This document shows, one piece after another, positions 27,560-38,110 of a DNA stretch of 64,000 nucleotides. A program made the translations under genes and the position numbers. Source of the stretch: Colius striatus (Eukaryota > Chordata > Aves > Coliiformes > Coliidae); assembly GCF_028858725.1 (NCBI RefSeq), contig NC_084772.1, forward strand, positions 17,709,548 to 17,773,547, given 5' to 3'. Position 1 is the first letter of the stretch. The number at the start of each line of letters is the position of its first letter. The notes beneath the pieces were generated by a model. The model did not search any database and was not told where the DNA came from. It worked only from the letters and a program-made list of their open reading frames with translations.

Positions 27560-28060
27560 TCAGGGATAGAAAGGAAACACTGCCCGCTCGGGTCCGGCCA
27601 AAGCCTCCCCTCTCAGCCATCCTCGCACTTACTCCAGTCCTCAGAGGACGAGCCCGGTGAGGTCAGCACCGAGCGCGGCACACCAGCCACGCAGGGCCGG
27701 GAACAGGCACCGGCAACCCCCACAGCCCGGACCGGAAACCCCCTCAGTGCTCCCGGCAGCCCCGGGAAGAGCCCTCACGGCGTCAGCGGCAGCGCGCTGC
27801 GGGGCGGGAGGCGGAGAGCTTTCTGATTGGGCGGCTGAGCACGGCGCGGAGGCTGATTGGGTGCTTCGAAAGGCGGGCGGTGGTTGGCGGGGCGCGAGCC
27901 GCGCGGCGCGCGGGAAGGGTCGGTGCGCGGCTCTGCTGTCGGGCGAGCGGGCGCTTTGCTGTGGCTACTGGGGATCTGGCGTTCTGTTCCACCCCTCGCT
28001 TCCTTTCGCGTCTGCTCACGCTGTCTGTGGCCCTCAGGACACTCACGGGGCCAGCCCAGG
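27560..28060. promoter_or_regulatory. CMC2-CENPN bidirectional CpG-island promoter
   Basis: A GC- and CpG-rich island separates the divergent CMC2 and CENPN genes. Two inverted CCAAT boxes, GATTGG at 27825-27830 and 27855-27860, are spaced exactly 30 bp apart. A CHR-type hexamer TTCGAA follows at 27865-27870, and a GC box GGGGCGGGAG lies at 27801-27810. Paired CCAAT boxes (NF-Y) plus a CHR is the known layout of G2/M genes controlled by DREAM and MYBL2-MuvB, which fits CENPN. Transcription starts are inferred to lie near 27.7-27.8 kb (minus) and 27.9 kb (plus). Confidence 0.85.
27633..27780 (-). other. CMC2: CMC2 untranslated first exon (approximate 5' end)
   Basis: On the minus strand a strong donor GTAAGTG occupies 27632-27626 inside the CpG island. 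It faces the acceptor of the first coding exon at 22902. The 5' boundary is a guess from the position of the CCAAT boxes. Confidence 0.6.
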
Positions 28061-28132
28061 CCTGGCAGGGAGTAACGTCCCACAGCGAGGGCCAGTGCCC
28101 TGTTACTTTTCAGAAGCTCAGCCCAGGCCTCG
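27930..28132 (+). other. CENPN: CENPN untranslated first exon (approximate 5' end)
   Basis: A consensus donor CG|GTGAGT starts at 28133. The next exon begins after TTTTCAG at 28350 and carries the ATG 11 bases in. The 5' boundary is estimated from the promoter layout. Confidence 0.65.
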
Positions 28133-28361
28133 GTGAGTATGGGAAACTTCTGAGGGCTTCAGGAGAAAATACTGTAGAAACTCGCTGTTGTTGGTATCTG
28201 ATGAAGTCTGTAGTAGTCATGTGCTTAGGACTAATGCCAATGTTCTGCTAGTCCTGCCTAGGTGCAGCTTTCTACACCTTACTAAGTGAGCGAATCTCTT
28301 GAGCCTTCCTGTGCCTTGGTCTTTACTTCTTTAACGTCTCCGCTTTTCAGGTGGCTTCATC

Positions 28362-28532
28362 ATGGATGAAATTGTCGCTGAGTATATCCGAAGAACTGTA
28401 CTAAAAATACCACGAGATGAAATCAAGACGATGCTACAAAAATGGGGGTTTCTCTCTGAAGCGCAGCTGCAAACTGTAAACTTTCAGCAGACAAAGGAAA
28501 ACATTTCTCAAGAAGTTGTTCAACTCTGTGAG
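28362..28532 (+). CDS. CENPN: CENPN coding exon 1
   Basis: 57 codons, start of the pyrin-like domain. The exon itself begins at 28351. Donor GAG|GTAATG. Ends in phase 0. Confidence 0.96.
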
Positions 28533-31500
28533 GTAATGATTTTCTTTGGGAGCTGCCTGTCAGTGACATACGGAATGCACGTTGAAACACTGACCAAAAA
28601 AACCCATTCTTCGGAAGAAATTAATTCTTTTTGGCTATAACAGCATCAAATTACAGTCTGGCAAATGTAAAGCTGAACTGGTAATACCATTAATTTTGTC
28701 TGATGGATAGGAGTTCAGGATTGACCCATATCCAGTACAGACATACGTGTTTCTGAGCTCTAAGTTGCTCAAGATGTATAAAAGCTCAGTATGAACATTG
28801 GGATTGTAATTAGGAACACTGAGAATGACTCTTAAGTTATAGAGTCTCTGAAGAGAGTGTATATGCTGTGGACTTCAATGCAGTGTAATTTAAACTACAA
28901 ATACAGAGGTTTTTCACTTAGTGTGACTGAGCAATCTGGACTTGCAGTTCACTGTGCGCTGTTATTCTCCTTTCTAGGAAAATTCTACAGACATAAAGCA
29001 AGCAGCTGTCCTAGACATAATTTGTAAGTAAAAATGAATTAAAATAACAGTTTTAGGGGTTTTTTTCTTAGAAACTCGATAAAGCCTTATTTACATAATG
29101 CCTCAGTGAGTTACAGATGTGTTTGCTATAGAGATTATGTTTTAGATGATGAATCTTACTGGATCTGACCTTCTTTAAAAAAAAAACTTCAGAAGCTCAA
29201 AATCAACAAAAGCATGTTTGCTTCTTCTGAGATGTGACTAGCTCTAAGCCTGTAGTAAGTCCCATCCTAGACAGAGATATAAATGTAGAGAGATATGTTT
29301 GTTTTTACTATGCACTGAACCCTAAAATCAGCAATATTGTGCTCCAATATGGTGACAAAACTAATGAAAAAATCCAGTTGGAACTCTTAAATTCCATATT
29401 AATTCACAAGTTGATAATATAATAGTTTAAAATCTCAAGGTTTCTTTTAACAGTCTACACTTTTTATTTTGTGTTTAGACTGAATTTCAGTCACGTTTGG
29501 TAAAATCCCTCTTTAAATGTTGAACCTCTGAGTAACCCTTTATTGGTTGGTTAACTGAATTACAAAAGATCTTCCCATCTCTTCTAATAAAAAACTATTT
29601 GCTTTTAGGTTTGCTGTGAGTAGTAGTTAAGAATACTGAATAAATGCTATTGCATTATCAGAAATAATCTTTAAAATAAACTGTGCATAACAATATTGTA
29701 AAGTTATTGTTCCTTTAATTACCATTTGATATATGTTATTGAGCAATTCCCATTTTTCTTAGACAACAACATCTACCCAAACAAAAGGGTGTGGAGTGTT
29801 TACCAGATGAACAAAACAGGTAAAATACCTTTCTTTGCTGTAATCTCACAGTTCAGCAACTTACTGCAGTTCTGCCTTGTATCATACATTTTAAACACAA
29901 ATATAGTCTAGTATGGATTTTTTTTCAATGGAAATACCTTTAGAGGTTTCAGAATGCTTTCTTTTAACTTTTCCAGCAACTATTAAATGAATAGCTACTA
30001 ATTAAATATTAACCTTTTCTCTATGGGAATAGTGAAGCTCAAATTTACAGTTTTTCATGTAAGGCTATACAACTTCAGCTTTTTCTGCTTATTTTTGTTT
30101 CAACAAAACTAAAAATAGCTCTAAACTAGTTCTTGGAAACATGATTTGCATTTCTTTCTTTTTTCTCATGTAACAGGGGAAGAAATGGAATTTTTTGACT
30201 TAACAGAGTTCAAAAAAAAATTTAAAAGACACCTTCGATCAGCCTTGAAAAATGTAAGAGTAAATCCCTTCTCAATTTGTTACACAGCTTTGGTGTCAAT
30301 AGATTGTTTTCATGGCTTTAGCAAGGTATTTTTTATTCTTCCACTCTGCATCAAAAGTTATTCATTTGGAAATGGTAGGAACTGCATGTGAAATAAGAAA
30401 CATGTATTGCTTATGTGTTCTAGCAACTTTACAACTATGCTGGAGTTAAAGAAAATGTGAGTTTGCCTTAAAATATGACTGGCTTCAATTAAGGCAGTAT
30501 GTTTCTGTTTTCTTTCAAATCTTTGCTCTGTTTGAGTGTCCTTTTTGCCTAGGTAAGTTGAGAACTCCTTTATCCTGTTACCCGGTAAAAATACACAAAC
30601 AATAAGAATTGCAGCAAATAGAAGACAGGGACTTTGAAGTAGCCAGTAAACAGGACAAGGAAGTTTAGTTATTGTGACTTAACTGATACAATTTTGCTAC
30701 TAGTTTTTTCTTTTAGTTCTGAATTTGAAATGATATTTTGTGATGTCTATGAGAACTTGGCACAGGTACTTAATTACATTATAATGACTAGATGACCACT
30801 GTCAATAGCAAGAAGCAACTTTTAGTCTATAACTGTCATCTCACTTTGTTACAAAGCAATTTCCAGAAGCCTTTTCTTGGCTTTAGTTCACTGGTTTCAT
30901 TTAAGCAGGTTAACAGAAAATGCCTCTGCTTAGTTAGCTGTGTCACTTCCTGCTGCACAAAGGATTCCCACTGGCAACAAATACAAATCAGGCTAATAGA
31001 TAATAGGCTGCAGTTCATGTAACTCCTTAGAATAAAACTTTGAAATAGTTTCAAATTTTAAAACCACAAAAACCTTATGAGAAGAGGTATTGCTCCAGCA
31101 GTTTAAACAGTTTTATCATCTAGTTGAAGTAAAAGCTTGGCTAATGTGTGCTTCAGTCAAAGGGAGGAGTTTGGTTTTTAAAAGGACGTTTTCCTCACTC
31201 TTAAGTCACCCAGATTGATTTAAGGTAAAAAGAAGTAACCAAGGTTACTAGGTCTACCAGAAGAGGAAAGGAAATCTTTACATTTCTGATTGTGTACTTT
31301 TGAGCAGTGATAAATTATATTCAGGCCTAAAATCACAAGTTGATTGAAAGTTTATATTCTCAGAAAATGGATGTACTGGAAATATTGCCAGAGGAGACTG
31401 AGAGGAGATCTTACTAACATTTACAATAATCTAAATGGTGGGTGTCAGGAGGTTGGGACACCCCTTTTTTCTATAGTAGCTAGCAACAGGACAAGGGATA

Positions 31501-34500
31501 ATGGGATGAAGCTGGAACACAAAAAGTATATTTAAGAAAAAACTATTTCACTGTTGAGGTGAGGGTGCAGTGGCACAGGCTGCCCAGAGAGGGTTTGGAG
31601 TCTGCTTCCTTGGAGGGCTTCAAGACCTGCCTGGACATGTTCCTATGCGACCTGATCTAGGTGACCCTGCTTCTGCATGGGGGTTGGACTAGATGATTTC
31701 TAAAGGCCCCTTCCAACCCCTACCATTCTATGATCTAAATAGACACCTTTTGTTATGTTGTTATTTTCCTAAAAGAAATCAAGGCTTTTGTAATAAGCTA
31801 TTTTTATTTTCACCCTTCAGAAGAAAGTATGTATCAACAGGAAGAAAAGTGTAATATATTACTGTTTGAAAGGTGAATTGTTATTTTTTCTCATAGTTTT
31901 TGAGGTTTTCTTTTTTTTGTGAACATTTAATCTTTAAATACAGTCCTGACCATACTAGTGGGATTTGTTTCTTATTCAGGCAGTGGTGTCCTCAATTACG
32001 TTTAGGTCTTGTAAACACGGGGCTAAGAGATGACAAATCTTTACGGACAACTGAGTGTGCTGGTAAATCTGAGCTTTGCTTTTTTTTTTTTTCAATTAGG
32101 TCACCATCAACTTTAGAGAATACGAAGATAATGCAATCTGGATCCGAATTGCCTGGGGAACACCGTATACAAAACCAAACCAGTATAAAACCAGCTATGT
32201 TGTATACCATTCACAGACTCCTTACGTCTTCATTTCTGTCTCAGTGCTGAAGAGCAACTTGCCTCTGTTGTGTCAGGTACAGAATAAAACAATGTAGAAC
32301 CTGACCTCACCACAGTCATGCAAAACTGTAATTGTGTTAGCTTTTGAGAGAATGGGTAAAGATTCACCATGTAACATAATTTGCTACATTACAGTCTTTT
32401 TTATCTTATCTCCGGATGAAAATGGGGCAAAAGCCAATCTTTGTGGCCTTTGGAATAGTGCATCGTGAATACATTCAGTTTATTGGATTTTTGCTGACCT
32501 TGAATTGTTCTAATTTCTTAACTGTTAGGCAATACTCCGTTAAATTGTCTCATAGAAGTTGAAGAATATTACACCAGCACAGTTAACTTCAAGAACTAAA
32601 TGTATGAGCTCATGAGGGAATGCTATTAGTTTTAAAAGACATTTTCTGTCAGCTCGTGGTGATCAGCATTGGTGGCCTTTTATTTTTTAATGCATTTAGC
32701 AGATTTCCATTCTTGTAACTACATTATTTTCTTCAAGTGTTTGTTTATTTTTCAGCTGATAAAGCTATAGGCTTATCTGGTTAATGCTGTGAATGTTCTT
32801 AAATATTAAGCTTAGTAGGAGTCTACTCATCATCTCCGACATGAGACTCCTGCTAGTTAAAGGGCAGTTGCTTAACTTGAAACAAAAACATTGTGGTCTA
32901 GAAATACTTTATTTCTTCCAGATTATAAACACAATGATAAGATTAAGAGTGATGTTAAAACAATTTCAATTTTTATTTAAAGGCCCTGATCGCTGCTTCC
33001 AATTACCATCACATACGTGAAATGGAGCTTCGAAGTCATTCCTTAAACTCTCTTAAAGATATTGTGTTTAAGAGATACAGCCAGGTGAGCCACTTCACAA
33101 GTATATCCTAAGATAAGTCTTGCTTTTTGTTTCAGGCCTAGTTCTCACCCCCTACGGGGGGAAAAGTCACCTCTTCCAGGAGACCGTCAAGTTAAAATAA
33201 TATTGAAGTACTGAGGTGGACAGCTTTTCATTAAGGTAACATTGCAATGGGGATGTCATTACTTGCTATCCCATCTACTCTTTATTATTTTTATCCTTGA
33301 TGGTTAAGCTTAGTCTAAAAATTGTATTACTAATTCAGTCCTAGGACTTTTTAGCATCATTTCACTTTGCTTCCTAGAGCAATAGTTTGGAGGCTGTTAG
33401 AATGGGCACTTAATCTGCTCATCCATTTAATACTTAAATACAGAAATATTCACAAATATCAGAGGCTAGGCATTCTTTTCTCAAAGTAACACTGGGCTGT
33501 CTGACTTCCAGTGATTGTCAAAAATTGGAAGAATATTCACTTTTAGAATGAGAAGTAAAAAGAAATCTGGAATGTTCTTTTCATTTGCAGCCTCTAAAAG
33601 TGTAAGTGGACTAAGATATTTTTTTTTCTTTTCCCTCATTTAGAACTTCCAAACTTATCATCCGAGACCTCTACAAGAAAGGAACGGAGCACTAGAATGT
33701 GGTATGTATATTTTAAATTCAGTGGCATTTTGACTGTCATTACTGCTCTCTTAAGAGATGAGACTCTGCATGGGAGATGTAAATATGTTACATTTACATT
33801 ATATTATCCATCCTTGGTGGAATGTTGGAATAGTGGCTATCACCAGGAGAGGGAAATATTTCCCCATGACTGTTATTGGATCGGTTATGGAACCAAAAAC
33901 ACCCAGTGCCCAGAGTCTACTTATATGTAACCTTGTATTTTCTCTCTTGGTAAGAAAATGGAGACAACTAGCTTGTGTGAAACAAAAACTTGATTAGTTA
34001 TTTAGAATTATTATTTTATTATTTTCACTGGACCAATTACCTGATTAGAAAAACAGTATTATATCGGCTAAATAAGTTGTCTTTCTGCTTTTTCTCCTCC
34101 TTTCCCTTTTCTCCCTGTAGTAGATTTAAGGATAGTTCAAGAAAACAAAAAGGAGAAAGAAAGAATACAGAGATTGAATCGGGAAGCTTTTGGCGATGGT
34201 CCCCAACCAAAACTTGAATTTGCACAATATAAGGTAGGAAAAACAGGAACAAAAGTTTTTATATCATGTTTAATGATATAAATATTTAGTAGCCACATTA
34301 GAGAGCAAGTTAAGACAAATTTAGTATTTCTTCAAATGTTAGAGAAGACATTTTAAAATAAGTGAGTTAAAAGAGTCTTTAAGAAACATTTGCACTGCGA
34401 TTTGGTCAGACTACTAGATCGTGTTTCAGTCCTTCAGCCTTGTGAACTAAGCATTTTGACTTGTTTTTGTGATAACGGTGGACTTAAACCAGCACTGTGG

Positions 34501-35399
34501 TGAATGAGGAATCAGTTTATTTGAAGTACACCCAAAACTTACTCTGCATACACCACCGTAATTTAACCTCTTGGATGATGCACAGATTTTTATCTGATGA
34601 ACAGAAATACTGGAAATTCTTAAACCTAATATTTTACAGTATCACTCAACAAACTGCCTCTTTCAGCAGAAAACTCTTTACCACATGGTGGCACCCTCTG
34701 ATTTTATTAAAACGTTCCTACAGCCAGAATGATGTTAAGGTTAGCACTAATAGACAAATAAGATACAGTTTTATTAGATACTACATTAAAAATGTGATGT
34801 TTAAATAATAACATGAATAGAATATATTAATTGCTTATATCCCCTGCTTAAATTTTTGTGTTAACAGCTTGAAACAATATTAAAAAGTGATCCTAAAATG
34901 GATGTTTTGGATAAAAACCCATTCAGATGTGTGGTCAAATTTTCTAGTCCACATCTTTTAGAGTCTCTGAAATCCTTGGCACCAGCAGGTAAGTATTCCA
35001 ACTCTGTACAACGGAGGAAAAACCCACACTTGAATATTTTTGTCATCTTACATTCTGGTTGTATCCCTTACAAGGGAAACCCTTCGCGGTTTGTTTAAAG
35101 TACAGATAAATGCAGCAGAATATAAATGTTACCACTATAAAAGCTTAGACTTAAATACATACCAGTTTGGTCTTAGCATTAGTCTTTGTATATAGATGCT
35201 GTAGTTGTGGTTTTAGTTTTATAGTAGTCATGAAAGGTAAATATGGTTTGGGTTAAGCTATAATTATGTGTCTCTCTCCCCAGGTATGGCTGATGCACCA
35301 CTTTCACCACTACTTACATGTATACCACAAAAAGCTAGGAATTATTTTAAAATTAGAGAGAAAAAAGGTGTCTTTCCAGAAAGCTTTGTAAGCCCTTAA
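28362..35399 (+). CDS. CENPN: CENPN, centromere protein N (ten coding exons)
   Basis: CENP-N is a subunit of the constitutive centromere-associated network. It reads CENP-A nucleosomes through its N-terminal pyrin-like domain and pairs with CENP-L through its C-terminal domain. The spliced product is 345 residues; human is 339 by memory. The N-terminus MDEIVAEYIRRTVLK keeps Glu3, Glu7, Arg11 and Lys15, positions known in human CENP-N to contact CENP-A or its DNA. Further conserved blocks are IRIAWGTPYTKPNQYK, LEFAQYK, VKFSSPHLLESLKSLAPAG and APLSPLLTCIP. The ATG has A at -3 and G at +4. The frame stays open through all ten exons. The C-terminus runs about 11 residues past the human end (REKKGVFPESFVSP). 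It diverges from CMC2 at a shared promoter. Confidence 0.97.
28804..28835. repeat. 32-bp perfect direct repeat, copy 2 (CENPN intron)
   Basis: Identical to 26053-26084. It lies in the intron after CENPN coding exon 1, about 0.9 kb on the CENPN side of the shared promoter. Confidence 0.95.
28978..29023 (+). CDS. CENPN: CENPN coding exon 2
   Basis: Encodes ENSTDIKQAAVLDII plus one base. Acceptor TTTCTAG, donor GTAAGT. Confidence 0.93.
29763..29819 (+). CDS. CENPN: CENPN coding exon 3
   Basis: Encodes YNNIYPNKRVWSVYQMNKT, matching the human VWDVFQMSK region. Acceptor TTCTTAG, donor CAG|GTAAAA. Confidence 0.93.
30177..30253 (+). CDS. CENPN: CENPN coding exon 4
   Basis: Encodes GEEMEFFDLTEFKKKFKRHL then RSALKN. 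Acceptor AACAG, donor AAT|GTAAGA. Restores phase 0. Confidence 0.93.
31345..31736 (+). mobile_element. CR1 LINE 3' fragment
   Basis: Characteristic CR1 3' text is present: GGCACAGGCTGCCCAGAGAG, TTGGAGGGCTTCAAGACCTG and GGTTGGACTAGATGATTTCT. It ends in CCTACCATTCTATGATCT, close to the ATTCTRTG-type CR1 terminus. It is inserted in the intron before CENPN coding exon 5, in the same orientation as the gene. Confidence 0.93.
32100..32276 (+). CDS. CENPN: CENPN coding exon 5
   Basis: 59 codons starting VTINFREYEDNAIWIRIAWG, a strongly conserved core block. Acceptor after a T-rich tract (CAATTAG), donor CAG|GTACAG. Confidence 0.96.
32983..33084 (+). CDS. CENPN: CENPN coding exon 6
   Basis: 34 codons, ALIAASNYHHIREMELRSHS then LNSLKDIVFKRYSQ. 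Donor CAG|GTGAGC. Confidence 0.94.
33644..33701 (+). CDS. CENPN: CENPN coding exon 7
   Basis: Encodes NFQTYHPRPLQERNGALEC plus one base. Acceptor CATTTAG, donor G|GTATGT. Confidence 0.93.
34121..34233 (+). CDS. CENPN: CENPN coding exon 8
   Basis: Encodes a charged helical stretch (KKEKERIQRLNREAFGDG) and then LEFAQYK. Acceptor CCCTGTAG, donor AAG|GTAGGA. Confidence 0.95.
34868..34988 (+). CDS. CENPN: CENPN coding exon 9
   Basis: Encodes LETILKSDPKMDVLDKNPFR then CVVKFSSPHLLESLKSLAPA. Acceptor TTAACAG, donor CAG|GTAAGT. Confidence 0.95.
35284..35399 (+). CDS. CENPN: CENPN last coding exon
   Basis: Encodes MADAPLSPLLTCIPQKARNY and the tail FKIREKKGVFPESFVSP, with TAA at 35397-35399. Acceptor CTCCCCAG. 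Confidence 0.95.
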
Positions 35400-36550
35400 T
35401 TTAAAATTGATTCATAGAGCTCGTTCATACAGCTCATTTAACACTGGTATTTAATGTAAATCACAGTCAACTTGAGTGCTGTAAGATTTTTAAAAAATAA
35501 CTTATTCTGATAATCCCTTAAACCATAGTTTCTTTGAACTATTTTTTCATGTGTGTCTAACAGAAGTTAGCCCTTAATAAAAACCCATTAGCTGCAAAGC
35601 TGAAACAGAGATCGTGGTTATTTTAAATTTGAATGGGAACACTGTTCTTAACTACATTTTAATAGTATTTGTGAAGTTAAAGCTTAGTAAAGATACAGTA
35701 AGGCAGCTGTGGCTATTCTGTTTGCTCTCCTAGCTGTAGATGGCCCAGCTGCTTTATTTCAGCTCCAGTTCAGCACTGTAAGGGAATACAGGCCCCAGTT
35801 TGAACAGGTGAATAGTCCCATTCAAAAAAGTGGGACTGCCTGTCTGCAGGTCAGACTTAAAACTGACTGCAGGTCAGTTTTATCTTAGTAGACACAGATT
35901 ATATTCAGACAGGCATGGGGAGGAAGGGACACCTCCCCATAAAATAGAGATTTCAGTAAGAAGTTCCATCCATCTTTAATGGACATTAATTCAGATCCAG
36001 AGGTTTTACTCACCAAGTGAAACAAAAACCTGTGATTTGATATTAATGCCTTATGAAGTTTTATCTCTACAATGAAACAGGCAATAATTTTCTTTTGAGG
36101 AAGTCTGGTTTTAAAAGTATTTCATTTAAGCTTGGATCCTTCTGCGCCTTTGCACGTTACCACTTCCTTTATGCTTGGCAACACAAAGATTGAAGGATCA
36201 ACAGGGCAGCCTTCAGTAACACGAACAGCAGCTTTGCATGGCAGTTCTTTAGGGACGCTAAACTGTAATGAGTGATCATATAGATATTTCTATGTAATTT
36301 TCTGCATCATTTTTCATTTGAGATGGATTTGATCTAAAGATTCTGTTATCATGTACAAGTATTTCTTTTTAATCCTGCTACTTGGAAACTTGCATATACT
36401 GTGTGTATATGGAATCTACAACTCACTTTGGATGGGTCAATGTGCAGCAACAGTCTTCATAACTTCACACACTGTATAAATATTTTGTGAAGTTGCATGG
36501 GAATATCTTTGGTTTTCAAACTGTAAATAAATATGTAAATTAAGTCTTCT
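35400..36550 (+). other. CENPN: CENPN 3' UTR with polyadenylation signal
   Basis: Non-coding sequence continues from the stop to AATAAA at 36526-36531, the likely polyadenylation signal. Two adjacent hairpins (35842-35882) lie inside it. Confidence 0.7.
35842..35882 (+). other. Pair of RNA hairpins in the CENPN 3' UTR
   Basis: The first inverted repeat is GTCTG(CAGGT)CAGAC at 35842-35856. The second has a 10-bp perfect stem, TAAAACTGAC at 35858-35867 and GTCAGTTTTA at 35873-35882, with a 5-base loop. Both contain TGCAGGTCAG. The pairing is seen directly; any function is unknown. Confidence 0.7.
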
Positions 36551-37270
36551 AGAAGTTTGTTTGGCCTGACTTAGAAACACAACTTAACCTACACTGATTT
36601 GTTTCATGGGTTTGCTTTTCTCTAACTCACCCATAAAAGGAAGAGACATTAGCACTGTCTGCTAGTGATACATTTTTAGGAGTTCCACCTTTCTGATTTA
36701 AATGTTTCTTGGGAAAAATACTTACCATAATGTTAGGATTCTGAAGCAATTCCAGGTTTTGTGTATGAGGCTGTGATAGGCATTAAGCAGTAGTTCTTGA
36801 ACCCTCCCTCAAACCCTCCCAGAGCCTTCCGGGATTCAGACCCATTCAGGTTCCCATACCATTTCACCCTCTGCAACTTTTTCTTCCCTGTGCTCTCTCC
36901 CAAGTAACCTAAAAGCCTGAGGTGACAATGATTTACCATAAGGTTCCAAAACATAGTGAGTAGCTGGCCTCTTCCTGCCTTTCATTTCTAGGAAAGGTAC
37001 CTCCATTCTCTTTTTAACAAGTGAAAAGCTGTATATCTGATTCAAGGCCCTTATAGGAACTATGAAGCACTTCTAGACAGGCAGGCAAGCACTAATCACA
37101 AGCCCCAGAACCTCTGCAGCTTGAGAGGACAGCACTATAGCTGAACACGAGGTCCCAGCACCTCCTGGGAGCTCCCCTCCTCACGTCCCTTTTCCCCAGT
37201 TAACTGTATCGTACATTTTTTCCTTGAAAGGGCCGACTTCTAGGGCAAAACCTCCTGGACTTCAGCATTG
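36551..37270. other. Intergenic spacer between CENPN and ATMIN
   Basis: About 0.7 kb with no recognisable exon or repeat. GC content rises toward the ATMIN CpG island. Confidence 0.5.
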
Positions 37271-37279
37271 CTTCTTTAA

Positions 37280-38110
37280 CACGAGTACAGGCTGCAACGT
37301 AGGCGGTGTGCGGAGCGGTGCGGGCGCTGCTCCCGCCTGCGCCGCCGCCCCTGCTCGCTCCCCAGCCCCCGCCGCGGGGCGCTGACGTGGGGGGCGGGGC
37401 CAGACCACGCGCCTGCTGAATATTCAACAGCGGCGGCGCCTATTGGCGGCCGCCCCCGGAAGCGGGGGGCCCAGCAGCTGACAGCAGTATGGCGGCGGCA
37501 GCAGCAGCCGGGCGGCGTGGCGGGGGACTGGGGCGGCCCCCGGCGCCGGCGCCTGTGCCCGTGGGGGACCTGCCGCCCGTCGGCGAGCTGGTGCGGCCCT
37601 CGGTGACAGAGCTGTCCCAAGTGAGGACCAACATCCTGTGCACGGTGCCCGGCTGCGGCAAGGTCCTGCCCAACAGCCCGGCCCTCAACATGCACCTCAG
37701 CAAGGCCCACCCGCTCCAGGTACCGACTCGGGCCCCGCCGGGCGCCTCCCTCCTGCTCATCCCCGCAAGGGCTTCGGCGGGGGCGGCCCCGCCCCTCACC
37801 TTAGGTCTGTGGGGCTCTGTAATGGCGCAGCTCCTTCCGCTCCGGGCCGTAACGCCCGGGGCCACGGCGGGGGCCTCCCAGTGGTCCGGCCTCGCCCCGC
37901 CAGGCCCTGGCGCCTGGGCCTCCCCTCCGACCCTGCCCCGCTGCGAGGAGTCGCCGCAGGCTGCCGGTTGCCGCGGGTGAGGGGATCCGCTCCTGCTCGG
38001 CGGGAAAGCGAGGCTCCGCGGGGACCTGCGGCCGCGTACAGGCCCGAGGGGCGGCTGCCGCGTTTGGCTTTGGTGGGGTTTTCTCAGTGGAGCGTGTAGT
38101 AAGGCAGGGG
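37280..38110 (+). promoter_or_regulatory. ATMIN: ATMIN CpG-island promoter and first exon
   Basis: A dense CpG island covers the promoter, first exon and start of intron 1. Just upstream of the ATG are a CRE-like TGACGTG at 37383-37389, a GC box GGGGCGGGGC, an inverted CCAAT box (TATTGGCGG at 37441-37449) and an ETS-like CCGGAAG. Long open frames on the opposite strand here (up to 257 residues) reflect GC richness, not genes. Confidence 0.88.
37489..37719 (+). CDS. ATMIN: ATMIN coding exon 1
   Basis: 77 codons: a run of Ala, a Gly/Pro-rich stretch and the first C2H2 finger ([20 protein letters not shown]). Donor CAG|GTACCG. Confidence 0.96.
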
